Assembly (NCBI GenBank): GCA_964562175.1
Contig: CAZLRV010000012.1
Span: 1-63,279 of the forward strand
Direction of reading: 5' to 3'
Length of the DNA stretch: 63,279 nucleotides
DNA from: CAZCJU01 sp964562175
GTDB lineage: Bacteria; Bacillota; Clostridia; Oscillospirales; CAG-272
Of the stretch, positions 52,902-60,777 are shown piece after piece; the stretch's first letter is position 1; every line of letters begins with the position of its first letter. Position numbers and translations under genes: made by a program. The notes below the pieces were generated by a model that searched no databases, was not told where the DNA came from, and was given only the letters and a program-made list of their open reading frames with translations.

Positions 52902-53471
52902 TTAATCCGTTATCGGACTGATATCGTTTATGTCAAGCTCAAGATAAGTATCTCTGCCGAACATATATACGATAACGCCGACTCTTTTGCCGTCGGGAAG
53001 AATGCTGACTATCTTAGCGGTATCGATACCGGGAAGCTTTGCATTCTCGCTCAAAGCGACGGTGTCTCCCTCGGAAAATGCGGGAGAGCTTTCTTTTACC
53101 TTTACGACCGTGTCCTCGTTGATCTCTTCGATGCCGAGTGCGGCGACCTCCGAGGGCGTAAGCGCAACGGGCTTTGAGCCGGGACCGACGAAGCCTGTAA
53201 CGCCGCGGATATTTCTTATGACGTGCCAGGTACTGTCGTTCATTACCATTTTCACCAAGACATAGCTCGGGAAAACCTTGGATTCTACCGTTTTTTCGTT
53301 CTCACCGTCCGTCTCTACGGTGGTCTCAACGGGTATTCTGATATCAACTATAAGATCGCTCAGCTTTCTGTTCTCAACGATCTTTTCGATGTTATCTTTG
53401 ACCTTGTTCTCGTAGCCGGAGTACGTATGCGCAACGTACCACTGAGGCTCGAGAGAGTAATCGTCCATCAT
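52902..53471 (-). CDS. nusG: Transcription termination/antitermination protein NusG
   Basis: A 189-residue elongation factor that binds RNA polymerase. The NGN domain has QWYVAHTYSGYENKVKDNI and KVFPSYVLVKMVMNDSTWHV with RGVTGFVGPG, and the KOW domain begins FSEGDTVALSENAKLPG. A short insertion with TVETDGENEKTVES is usual in the Clostridia form. Confidence 0.96.
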   Translation of the reverse strand: MMDDYSLEPQWYVAHTYSGYENKVKDNIEKIVENRKLSDLIVDIRIPVETTVETDGENEKTVESKVFPSYVLVKMVMNDSTWHVIRNIRGVTGFVGPGSKPVALTPSEVAALGIEEINEDTVVKVKESSPAFSEGDTVALSENAKLPGIDTAKIVSILPDGKRVGVIVYMFGRDTYLELDINDISPITD

Positions 53472-53492
53472 AGCTTCGATATCTCCGTGGGC

Positions 53493-53786
53493 TTAAATGC
53501 TTGCAAGCAGCTTGATGACATATTGGAATACCACGTCAAGAGAAGCCGTGAATATACCCATAACTATCATGGAAATGATTACCACGACCGTGTTGTTCAT
53601 GGTCTGTCCGAACGTGGGCCAGGTTATCTTCTTTACCTCGCCGATATAGTTCTTCCAGCCTGCTTTGATCTTGGCACCGAGTCCGGGCTTTTTGTCCTTA
53701 GCCTTTTTATCCTTGGCTTTTTTATCGGCTTTTTCCGTCTTTGCCTCGGTAAGCTCGGTTTCGTTGTTCAACTCTTTTTCCGACAT
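53493..53786 (-). CDS. secE: Preprotein translocase subunit SecE
   Basis: A 97-residue protein with a lysine-rich cytoplasmic front (KADKKAKDKKAKDKK) and the single SecE helix after GEVKKITWPTFGQTMNNTVV. It stabilises SecY in the export channel. It sits between rpmG and nusG in the usual order. A hairpin (CCGATGG/CCATCGG) lies in the 78-base gap before it. Confidence 0.95.
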   Translation of the reverse strand: MSEKELNNETELTEAKTEKADKKAKDKKAKDKKPGLGAKIKAGWKNYIGEVKKITWPTFGQTMNNTVVVIISMIVMGIFTASLDVVFQYVIKLLASI

Positions 53787-53864
53787 TTTTAATTCCGTTT
53801 CTCCGATGGTATACTCGCTTCCGTCACCTCCATCGGTGAGGCGTTTGCGGAAACGGCGGCAAGC

Positions 53865-54014
53865 TTACTTCGTTTCTTTATGAAGTGTGTGTTTGCGGCA
53901 GAAGCGGCAATATTTGTTCATTTCGAGTCTGTCGGGGTCGTTCTTCTTGTTTTTCTTCGTGTCGTAATTTCTCTGCTTGCAAACTGTGCAGGCAAGGGTT
54001 ATTTTGTCTCTCAT
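53865..54014 (-). CDS. rpmG: 50S ribosomal protein L33 (zinc-binding form)
   Basis: A 49-residue ribosomal protein, too short for simple ORF cut-offs. It reads MRDKITLACTVCKQRNYDTK with the second pair in YCRFCRKHTLHKETK, giving a CxxC...CxxC zinc ribbon. AGGAGG precedes the ATG. It is the first gene of the secE-nusG-rplK-rplA operon. Confidence 0.95.
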   Translation of the reverse strand: MRDKITLACTVCKQRNYDTKKNKKNDPDRLEMNKYCRFCRKHTLHKETK

Positions 54015-54134
54015 TCGGCACCTCCTATTAAATTTTTGTCGCACGGTCGGACGGCGACCGTTTGACTATCGTACCTCCCTCTGCTTCGCTTTTTTGGGGT
54101 GCAAAAAAACACACCCACTTACAGAGGTACACCA

Positions 54135-54163
54135 ATTGTATCACAGATCACGGCTTTTGTCAA
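54135..54163 (-). promoter_or_regulatory. Promoter of the rpmG-secE-nusG-rplKA operon
   Basis: On the minus strand TTGACA and TACAAT are separated by 17 bp. The roughly 110-base leader can fold (ACCTCTG paired with CAGAGGGAGGT-type sequence). Confidence 0.82.
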
Positions 54164-54216
54164 TAGCTATTTTGCATTTTTTGCCCGAAATGCGGCAAAA
54201 TGCCGAAAAATTTTGC

Positions 54217-55419
54217 TTAAGAATACCTCTGACCGGGGTCGGGGCAAGGGTCCTTCGGCATTCCCTCATAAACGGGAATATCGAACTTGAAGGGCAGATC
54301 AAGCAATCTTGCCTTGAAAAGTGCGGTATACGTTGCGCCGCCCTCATCGTATGCGGCGTCGACTCCCTGCATATACTGTCCCCAGAAATTTCTCTTTGAG
54401 CGTGCATCGACATTGAACTTTTGGAAATAAAGAGTTTGCTGGTAGTCGTTTATGTACCTGTCCCTCAGCTTCATCGCACCGCCCTCTATCGCCGCCGCAC
54501 GGCTCGTCCAATTGCCCGCCTTCGCTTCCTTCATGCCGGAGAGATACACCTCAAAATATCCGTTACCGGTAGCCGAAATATTAAAATAGTTGTAATACCC
54601 GTCGTATTGCTTAAGCTCGTCCTCGGTATAGCCCTCGTCGGGAGCATCGTTCTCGCCGTTTACGTAGCTGTTCCAAAGATATGTGCCGCAGCTGCCGGAT
54701 ATAAGCGGATTGTCACCGACAAGTCCCTGCTCCTGCCTGAGCCTTGCTCCGATGACGAGCGGAGATATGCCCAGTCTCTCGCCTATATCGACAAACAGCT
54801 CCGCATATGTGCGTCCCTGTGCGTCGTCCTCGACGACCGCCTTATGCATGAAGCTTCCGCTGAGAAGAAAATCCACCGCCTTTGTTCTGTCCCCGTAGGT
54901 CTTGCTCAGATCCTCAAACATAAAAATGCGCTTGGCGTTGAGAAAATTTCTCGGGTCCATGAAAAACTCCACCGTTTCACGCTTCGCACGGTACCACATA
55001 CCCGATTCGACGCTCTTGTTATCTATTGCGTAGTCCAATGCGTCGGCGTAATCGTTATCCACCGTGTTGTTTTCGTCGTCCTCGATCTCGGCGTTTATCA
55101 CGTATTCCCATGTGTATTTGCCGCCCGACAGCTCTGTCACGTTTATCGGCTCGAATATCCAGCTCGGATGCTTTTCCTTGAGCGGAGCAAGCAGCTTTGC
55201 GTAATCCTCGGGAAAGCCCGCATCGATAAGCTCTTTTTCGTAATTATCGCTCTCCGAGCCGGGCTGTGTGACCGCCTGTGTCACAGCCTCCGTTGCCGCC
55301 TCGCTCGATATCTCACTCTCTGCGGGGGAGGTATTGTCCGCACTTGTTTGCGATGAACAGGCAAAGAGCGAGAGGGCGGAGGTGAGCAGCAGTAATATCG
55401 ATATTTTTCTTTTCATCAT
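54217..55419 (-). CDS. Endo-beta-N-acetylglucosaminidase-like lipoprotein (LytB/GH73-type)
   Basis: A 400-residue lipoprotein (lipobox SLFAC, Cys21). After a Ser/Thr/Glu-rich linker, the chain has the glucosaminidase pattern: MDPRNFLNAKRIFMFEDL, SPLVIGARLRQEQGLVGDNP with the likely catalytic glutamate, and the closing FDIPVYEGMPKDPCPDPG common to this group. Such enzymes cut the glycan strands of peptidoglycan during growth or separation. It precedes the ribosomal operon promoter by about 50 bp, on the same strand. Confidence 0.88.
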   Translation of the reverse strand: MMKRKISILLLLTSALSLFACSSQTSADNTSPAESEISSEAATEAVTQAVTQPGSESDNYEKELIDAGFPEDYAKLLAPLKEKHPSWIFEPINVTELSGGKYTWEYVINAEIEDDENNTVDNDYADALDYAIDNKSVESGMWYRAKRETVEFFMDPRNFLNAKRIFMFEDLSKTYGDRTKAVDFLLSGSFMHKAVVEDDAQGRTYAELFVDIGERLGISPLVIGARLRQEQGLVGDNPLISGSCGTYLWNSYVNGENDAPDEGYTEDELKQYDGYYNYFNISATGNGYFEVYLSGMKEAKAGNWTSRAAAIEGGAMKLRDRYINDYQQTLYFQKFNVDARSKRNFWGQYMQGVDAAYDEGGATYTALFKARLLDLPFKFDIPVYEGMPKDPCPDPGQRYS

Positions 55420-55432
55420 TTATCTGACCTCG

Positions 55433-55906
55433 TTATATTTTGAATTCCATTATCCGCCTTTGCGTGCAAAAGCCGTTGCCCTCGTAAAAACGGATCGCTT
55501 TTTCGTTGAATTCCCATACATTCAGCTCTACGTTGAAGCAGTCGCATTCACGTGCGTAGTCCTTTGCGAATTCGATAAGTCGCCCGCCGACTCCGCTTCC
55601 TCTTATCCGAGGGTCAACGCACAGATCGTCAATGTAAAGGCATTTGTATTCACGCCTTGCGCCGCCGCCCCGTTGCTCGATACGGCACATGATGTAGCCG
55701 AGCATTTTTTCGCACTCGTCCACTGCGACAAAGACGGGTGTGGACTTGTCGGAAAACATTGCCGCCAGCTGTTCGCTTGTGTATTTTCCGCCCTCGCTCT
55801 TAAACAGATCGCCTCTTGATGTGGCGTGAAGTCGGAGTATGTCCTCAAGCAGATACAGCGTATCGGGTATGTGACGCTCGTTTGCCGGTATTATTCGTAT
55901 TTCCAT
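55433..55906 (-). CDS. GNAT family N-acetyltransferase
   Basis: A 157-residue GNAT enzyme. Acetyl-CoA binding is in YIDDLCVDPRIRGSGVGGRL, and the closing ELNVWEFNEKAIRFYEGNGF is the typical beta-strand/helix end. Substrate is unknown. ATG 55906 is preferred to TTG 55912, as AGAGG is nine bases away. It ends 13 bp before the glucosaminidase gene and may be cotranscribed. Confidence 0.88.
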   Translation of the reverse strand: MEIRIIPANERHIPDTLYLLEDILRLHATSRGDLFKSEGGKYTSEQLAAMFSDKSTPVFVAVDECEKMLGYIMCRIEQRGGGARREYKCLYIDDLCVDPRIRGSGVGGRLIEFAKDYARECDCFNVELNVWEFNEKAIRFYEGNGFCTQRRIMEFKI

Positions 55907-56175
55907 TTTCAATAACCTCTTTTACGGTAGCTTGTGATAGATAGATTGTATATCATTTTTCGGGATTTGTCAATACATATTTAAATGTAAACGAGATGTA
56001 AAATTCGGTTTTTTGTCAAAATATCGTTCCTACTTAATATTATATTAACATTTAAATGCTATACTGTAAGATCCGTAAGGCTCGTGATATTTCACAAAAT
56101 AATCAGTGAACCGTCGCATAATTTTTGGTCTTGGATATTAAAATTTATGTAGTGCGGCGTGAGAGGGGGGAGCAT

Positions 56176-56946
56176 ATGGCAATATCCACGTTTCGACGCT
56201 ACGAAAGAAAATTTCTTTTGCCCGAGGCTAAGCTTGACGGCGTTTTGTCTCGGATAGGGGAATACATGATTCCCGATAAATACTGTCTTGACGGCAAGTA
56301 TTATACTATTTGCAATATATATTTCGACAACGACGGTGATGACGTGATACGCCATTCGATATCCTCGCCCTATTTCAAGGAAAAGCTGCGCTTGCGAAGC
56401 TACGGGACACCGTCGGACGGAAGCTCGACCGTGTATTTTGAACTGAAAAAGAAAACGGCTAAGCTCGTCACAAAAAGGCGATGCTCGATGACGCTTGCAC
56501 AAGCGGAGGACTACATATACAAGGGCATCAGCCCGTCGTTCGATAAGTATCTCGACGCGCAGGTAATGACGGAGATAGATTATTTCGTAAGAACGAACGA
56601 GGTACGCCCGAAGCTGTATCTCTCTTACGACAGACGAGCGTTTTTCTGCCGTGATGACTCCGATATACGGCTGACGATAGATTTTAACGTAACGACAAGA
56701 CGGGACGATCTTTTTCTTGAGCATGGCATATACGGCACCTCGCTTTTGCCGTCGGGTATGCTGCTTATGGAAATAAAGGTTCCCGACGCTCTTCCGATGT
56801 TTTTGACCTCAATGCTCTCGGAATACGAGATATACCCGACATCATATTCAAAATACGGCAAGGAATTTGCCGAATATACAAAGAATAAACTACCCGATAA
56901 GGAGCTTAACAATGCCCGACCTTCTTCTTTTGACCTCAATAAATGA
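56176..56946 (+). CDS. VTC domain protein (polyphosphate polymerase-like)
   Basis: A 256-residue VTC (tunnel-fold, CYTH-like) domain. Basic and acidic residues lining the tunnel are visible: FRRYERKFLLPEAKLDGVL, YYTICNIYFDNDGDDVI, KEKLRLRSYGTP, VYFELKKKTAKLVTKRR and LLMEIKVPDALPMFLTSML. The yeast relative makes polyphosphate from ATP at the vacuole; bacterial members are less studied. It overlaps the DUF4956 gene by 35 bases. Confidence 0.9.
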   Translation: MAISTFRRYERKFLLPEAKLDGVLSRIGEYMIPDKYCLDGKYYTICNIYFDNDGDDVIRHSISSPYFKEKLRLRSYGTPSDGSSTVYFELKKKTAKLVTKRRCSMTLAQAEDYIYKGISPSFDKYLDAQVMTEIDYFVRTNEVRPKLYLSYDRRAFFCRDDSDIRLTIDFNVTTRRDDLFLEHGIYGTSLLPSGMLLMEIKVPDALPMFLTSMLSEYEIYPTSYSKYGKEFAEYTKNKLPDKELNNARPSSFDLNK

Positions 56947-57622
56947 TATATTCGCCGCACAGATAGGCGCAAACGGCTTTACACTGCCCGCCGTGCTTGT
57001 GATGATAGGTACATCACTGCTTTTGGGATTGCTCAACGCACTTGTGTATATCCGCTCACAGAAAAAAGTCGGCGGCGATACAACGCTTTCGCTCACGCTC
57101 ATAATGATACCGGCGATAATCACGATGATAATCGTTTTGATAGGCAATAACGTGGCACGTGCCTTTACGCTTGCCGGCTCACTTGCGATAATACGCTACA
57201 GAAGCAACCCCGCATCTCCCAAGGATATCGCCTGCGTATTTCTTTCGCTTGCGATAGGTCTGGGCTGCGGTATAGGATATGTCGCATACGCCGTACTCTT
57301 TACGCTTATCATGCTTGCGGTGATACTCGTTATATCCGCAACGGGCTTCGGTATGCCCAAGAGCCGTGATATGCGGCTTCGCATACTCATACCCGAAAAC
57401 CTCAATTTTGAGGGAGCATTTGACGATATACTTGACGAATACGCATCGTTTTATCGCCTGAGCAAGGTGAGAACGAGCGACTTCGGCACACTGTTTGAGC
57501 TTGTATTTGTGATAAAACTCAAGCCCGATGCCGATAAAAAAGCGTTTCTTGACAAGATAAGGGCAAGAAACGGAAACCTCAACATAACGCTCACCCTCGG
57601 CGCAGATGTATCGGAGGGCTGA
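56912..57622 (+). CDS. DUF4956 membrane protein
   Basis: A 236-residue protein with four helices (residues 20-150) and a soluble C-terminal domain. The family signature is FTLAGSLAIIRYRSNPASPK followed by DIACVFLSLAIGLGCGIGY. DUF4956 is repeatedly found with VTC-domain proteins. AAGGAG precedes ATG 56912, inside the VTC gene end. It may be a channel or membrane partner for the polymer. Confidence 0.9.
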   Translation: MPDLLLLTSINDIFAAQIGANGFTLPAVLVMIGTSLLLGLLNALVYIRSQKKVGGDTTLSLTLIMIPAIITMIIVLIGNNVARAFTLAGSLAIIRYRSNPASPKDIACVFLSLAIGLGCGIGYVAYAVLFTLIMLAVILVISATGFGMPKSRDMRLRILIPENLNFEGAFDDILDEYASFYRLSKVRTSDFGTLFELVFVIKLKPDADKKAFLDKIRARNGNLNITLTLGADVSEG

Positions 57623-57626
57623 TAAG

Positions 57627-58934
57627 ATGAGAATGACCGAAAAAAGAAAAACCACCCTTGTCACAGCTCTTGCCTTGGCGGCAATGCTTGCTTCCTGCAC
57701 GGGCGATATTTCCTCAGACCTCGGCATCGGAACGCAGGGGACTACGACGGACGGCGCTGTCATAACGGACGAAAACGGCAGTGAATACACGAGTGCCGAC
57801 CCGACAAGCCCGTATAACGGTATGCTCAACGGCGAGGAAGTAATAAGCGTGGACATAACCATGTCCGAGCAGGACCTTACCGCAATGAGAGCGAATGCGG
57901 CGGCAGAGCTTTACTATCCGGCAAAAATAGCGATAAACGGTACCGTATGTGACGAGGCGGGCATAAGAACGAGAGGCAATGTCAATTTCGTTTCCGAAAA
58001 TTCAAACGACCGATACAGCTATAAAATAAATTTCGGAAAATACGTAAAAGGCACCAAGCTCAACGGGCTTGATGAAATGTGTCTGAACAATGCGGCGTAC
58101 GACCCGTCGTTTCTGCGTGAATATATAACCTATGCGGCGTTTTACGCACTTGACGCAAACGCACCGCTCTGTTCGCTTGCCACCGTTACGATAAACGGCG
58201 AGTGTGCAGGCGTTTATCTTGCGCTTGAGGCGATAGACAACAGCTTTCTCAAGCGTGAGTTTTCATCGAAGGATGGAAATCTGTACAAGGCTCAAAAGGG
58301 CAGTACGCTCGTAAACGGCGCAGTAGGCTTTGAGCTTAAGAGCGGCGAGGATCTGTCCCTTACGTATATCAAAAAGCTTGCCAATGCACTTTCGGGCAAT
58401 GGTAATATAGAGGATGTGCTTGATGTATCGAGCGTGCTTAAATATATTGCCGTCAACGCCGTTGTCGCAAACGAAAATTCTTATATGGGCAAGAGTGCGG
58501 AAAATTTCTATTTCTATGAGCAAAACGGACGGTTGACGATGCTTCCGTGGGATTACAATCTTGCATTCGGCACGGACAAGTCCGAAAGAAAAAACAATTA
58601 TACGATAGAAAGCTCGCTGATAACCTCCTCAATATCAAGCCCGTATTTCGGTACGACGGGGCAGGAAAGACCGCTTGCCTCCGTGCTTTTGGCAAATGAT
58701 AAATATTACGCCGAATATCTGGGCTATGTCAAGCAGCTGAGCGAGTATCTCGACTCACTGCAAACAAAGCTTCCCGAATACAAGACGATGATAGATGCGC
58801 AGGTAAAGGGCGATTTGTCGAAGCTCTATTCAAATGAGCTGTTTGACGCAGAATTTACCGAGGCTGACAATACACTGCTCGGCTTTATCAAAAAACGAAA
58901 CGACAGCGTAAAGGGTATGCTTAACGGGAATTGA
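57627..58934 (+). CDS. CotH kinase family lipoprotein
   Basis: A 435-residue lipoprotein (lipobox MLASC, Cys24). The CotH kinase core is recognisable: EAGIRTRGNVNFVSENSNDR, RYSYKINFGKYVKGTKLNGL, LNNAAYDPSFLREYITYAAF, GVYLALEAIDNSFLKREF and MLPWDYNLAFGTD with the metal-binding aspartate. CotH phosphorylates spore-coat protein in Bacillus, but many homologues are exported and not tied to spores. It follows DUF4956 by four bases. Confidence 0.92.
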   Translation: MRMTEKRKTTLVTALALAAMLASCTGDISSDLGIGTQGTTTDGAVITDENGSEYTSADPTSPYNGMLNGEEVISVDITMSEQDLTAMRANAAAELYYPAKIAINGTVCDEAGIRTRGNVNFVSENSNDRYSYKINFGKYVKGTKLNGLDEMCLNNAAYDPSFLREYITYAAFYALDANAPLCSLATVTINGECAGVYLALEAIDNSFLKREFSSKDGNLYKAQKGSTLVNGAVGFELKSGEDLSLTYIKKLANALSGNGNIEDVLDVSSVLKYIAVNAVVANENSYMGKSAENFYFYEQNGRLTMLPWDYNLAFGTDKSERKNNYTIESSLITSSISSPYFGTTGQERPLASVLLANDKYYAEYLGYVKQLSEYLDSLQTKLPEYKTMIDAQVKGDLSKLYSNELFDAEFTEADNTLLGFIKKRNDSVKGMLNGN

Positions 58935-58964
58935 GCAAAATGAGGAAGTGCGAGGTATAAATAA

Positions 58965-59495
58965 ATGAAAAAAATAATAAGTCTTTTGCTTTGTGCGGTA
59001 ATGCTTACATCGTTGCTTGCTTCCTGCTCGGGCAGTACCGAGACAGAGGCACCCGCGGGAATGAAAAAAGCCTCAAACGATGCGGCGGGCTATACGCTTT
59101 TCATACCTACCGCATGGGAGGCCAACGAAACGACGGCGATAACGACCGTATCGCCCGGAGTTGACACGAAAACAAATGTGACGGTGGCGAGAATATCGAA
59201 AAGCACGGATATGACGGATGCACAGACCTATTTCAATTCATACACTGCCGAGCTGAAGGAGCATATGCCCGACTACGAGAATGTCGGCGAGCCGACAGAC
59301 GTAATGCTCGATTCGACACCCGCAACACGCTTTACTTATAAAGGAACTCTCTCGGGCGTGAGCAGAAAATATGCGATGGTGGTCTGCATAAAGGGTAATT
59401 ACGCTTATCTTATGACCTTTACGTCAACTAATGAGGAATATGACACGTATTTTGACGACTTCAAGTCAATGTACGAGAACATCAAGCTCGGATGA
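58965..59495 (+). CDS. PsbP-like small lipoprotein
   Basis: A 176-residue lipoprotein (lipobox LLASC, Cys21). The body resembles the PsbP/DUF1795 fold: GYTLFIPTAWEANETTAITT, DAQTYFNSYTAELKEHMPDY and YAYLMTFTSTNEEYDTYFDD. Function is unknown. It lies 30 bp after cotH and overlaps the desulfurase gene by four bases, so it links the two as one transcript. Confidence 0.8.
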   Translation: MKKIISLLLCAVMLTSLLASCSGSTETEAPAGMKKASNDAAGYTLFIPTAWEANETTAITTVSPGVDTKTNVTVARISKSTDMTDAQTYFNSYTAELKEHMPDYENVGEPTDVMLDSTPATRFTYKGTLSGVSRKYAMVVCIKGNYAYLMTFTSTNEEYDTYFDDFKSMYENIKLG

Positions 59496-60655
59496 GGACG
59501 GTATATCTCGATAATGCGGCAACGACTCCGCTTTGCCGTGCCGCACTCGATGCGATAAACGAAAACGCCGAGCTGTTCGGCAACCCATCATCATTGCATT
59601 CACTCGGTACGCAAGCGGAAAAGCTTCTTGAGGCAAGCCGAGAAACGGTAAAAAGAGCGTTAAATGTAAGAGATCGCCATGATGAGCTGATATTTTGCGC
59701 AAGCGGAAGCGAGGCAAATAACCTTGCTCTGATAGGCACCGCACACGCAAAAGCCTCGTTTTCGGGCAAGCGTATCGTTACGACCGCAACGGAGCATCCG
59801 TCGGTGATGAATTGCTGTAAGCAGCTTGAAAAAGAGGGCTATGAGGTAATATATGTGCCTTGCCCGCACGGCTGTGTCGATATGCAAGCCTTTGATGCGG
59901 CACTTGACGGAGACGTGTTTTCGGTATCGGTAATGAGTGCCAACAACGAAACGGGAGCTGTGTACGACCTACCGACATTATTGTCCTTAACACGCAAAAA
60001 ATGCCCGAGGGCATATTTTCATACCGATGCGACACAAGCGTTTATGAAGCTTAAGCTCAATGCCTCGGACTTTGATATGCTCACTCTTTCGGGGCATAAA
60101 ATAGAAGCGCCGAAAGGTATCGGAGCCTTGTACGTCTCCGGACGAGTTATCAAAGAAAAGGCGATATCGCCGGTAATATTCGGCGGCGGTCAGGAAAAAG
60201 GCTTGCGCGGCGGTACGGAAAACGTGCTTTACGCCTCAGCCCTTGCACGGGCTGTTGAAGAAAAAAGAGGCTCTGTGGCACAGAACGAGGAAAAAATGCG
60301 ACTTTTGCGTGCTTATACGCTTGAGTTGCTTGAAAAATACGTCCCCGAGGCTGTTGTAAACACGCCCGCAGGTCCATATCTGCCATCGCTCATGAGCATA
60401 ACGGTGAGAGGGATAAAAAGCGAGGTAATGCTTCATCATCTCGCAGGGCGAGGAATATATGTTTCCTCCGGCTCGGCTTGCTCCTCACACCATAAAGGCG
60501 CATCGTATGTTATGCGTGATTTCGGGCTTACGGAAAGTGAAGCCGATAACACGATACGCGTAAGTATGTCGGAGCATAATACCGAGGAGGATATGAGGTT
60601 TTTTGTCACCGAGCTTGCAAACGGAGCGGCAACGCTCGCACGAACAAGTAAATAA
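59492..60655 (+). CDS. Cysteine desulfurase, NifS-like (second copy)
   Basis: A 387-residue PLP enzyme. YLDNAATTPLCRAALDAINE opens it, the PLP lysine is in LTLSGHKIEAPKGIGALYV, and the catalytic cysteine loop is VSSGSACSSHHKG. It is distinct from iscS at 5738. Such copies usually pair with thiI for tRNA 4-thiouridine, but no thiI is adjacent. Its overlap with a lipoprotein gene is odd and may be just compact packing. Confidence 0.93.
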   Translation: MRTVYLDNAATTPLCRAALDAINENAELFGNPSSLHSLGTQAEKLLEASRETVKRALNVRDRHDELIFCASGSEANNLALIGTAHAKASFSGKRIVTTATEHPSVMNCCKQLEKEGYEVIYVPCPHGCVDMQAFDAALDGDVFSVSVMSANNETGAVYDLPTLLSLTRKKCPRAYFHTDATQAFMKLKLNASDFDMLTLSGHKIEAPKGIGALYVSGRVIKEKAISPVIFGGGQEKGLRGGTENVLYASALARAVEEKRGSVAQNEEKMRLLRAYTLELLEKYVPEAVVNTPAGPYLPSLMSITVRGIKSEVMLHHLAGRGIYVSSGSACSSHHKGASYVMRDFGLTESEADNTIRVSMSEHNTEEDMRFFVTELANGAATLARTSK

Positions 60656-60703
60656 CAGGCACAATTTTAAAAATAATTTAACAATTTATTCAATGCTATA
60701 CCG

Positions 60704-60732
60704 TTCAGTTTATTTTCACTGTATGGTATAAT
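60704..60732 (+). promoter_or_regulatory. Promoter of the parvulin-like gene
   Basis: TTCAGT and TATAAT are separated by 17 bp, with TGG before the -10 box. Confidence 0.6.
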
Positions 60733-60777
60733 CAAAGGGATGTTTATCACCGAAAAAAATAAAGGATTGAGCAAATT

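Noticed and set aside
54421..55356. Plus-strand frame of 311 codons
   Set aside because: It is the shadow of the glucosaminidase lipoprotein gene, with low-quality composition and no ribosome site.
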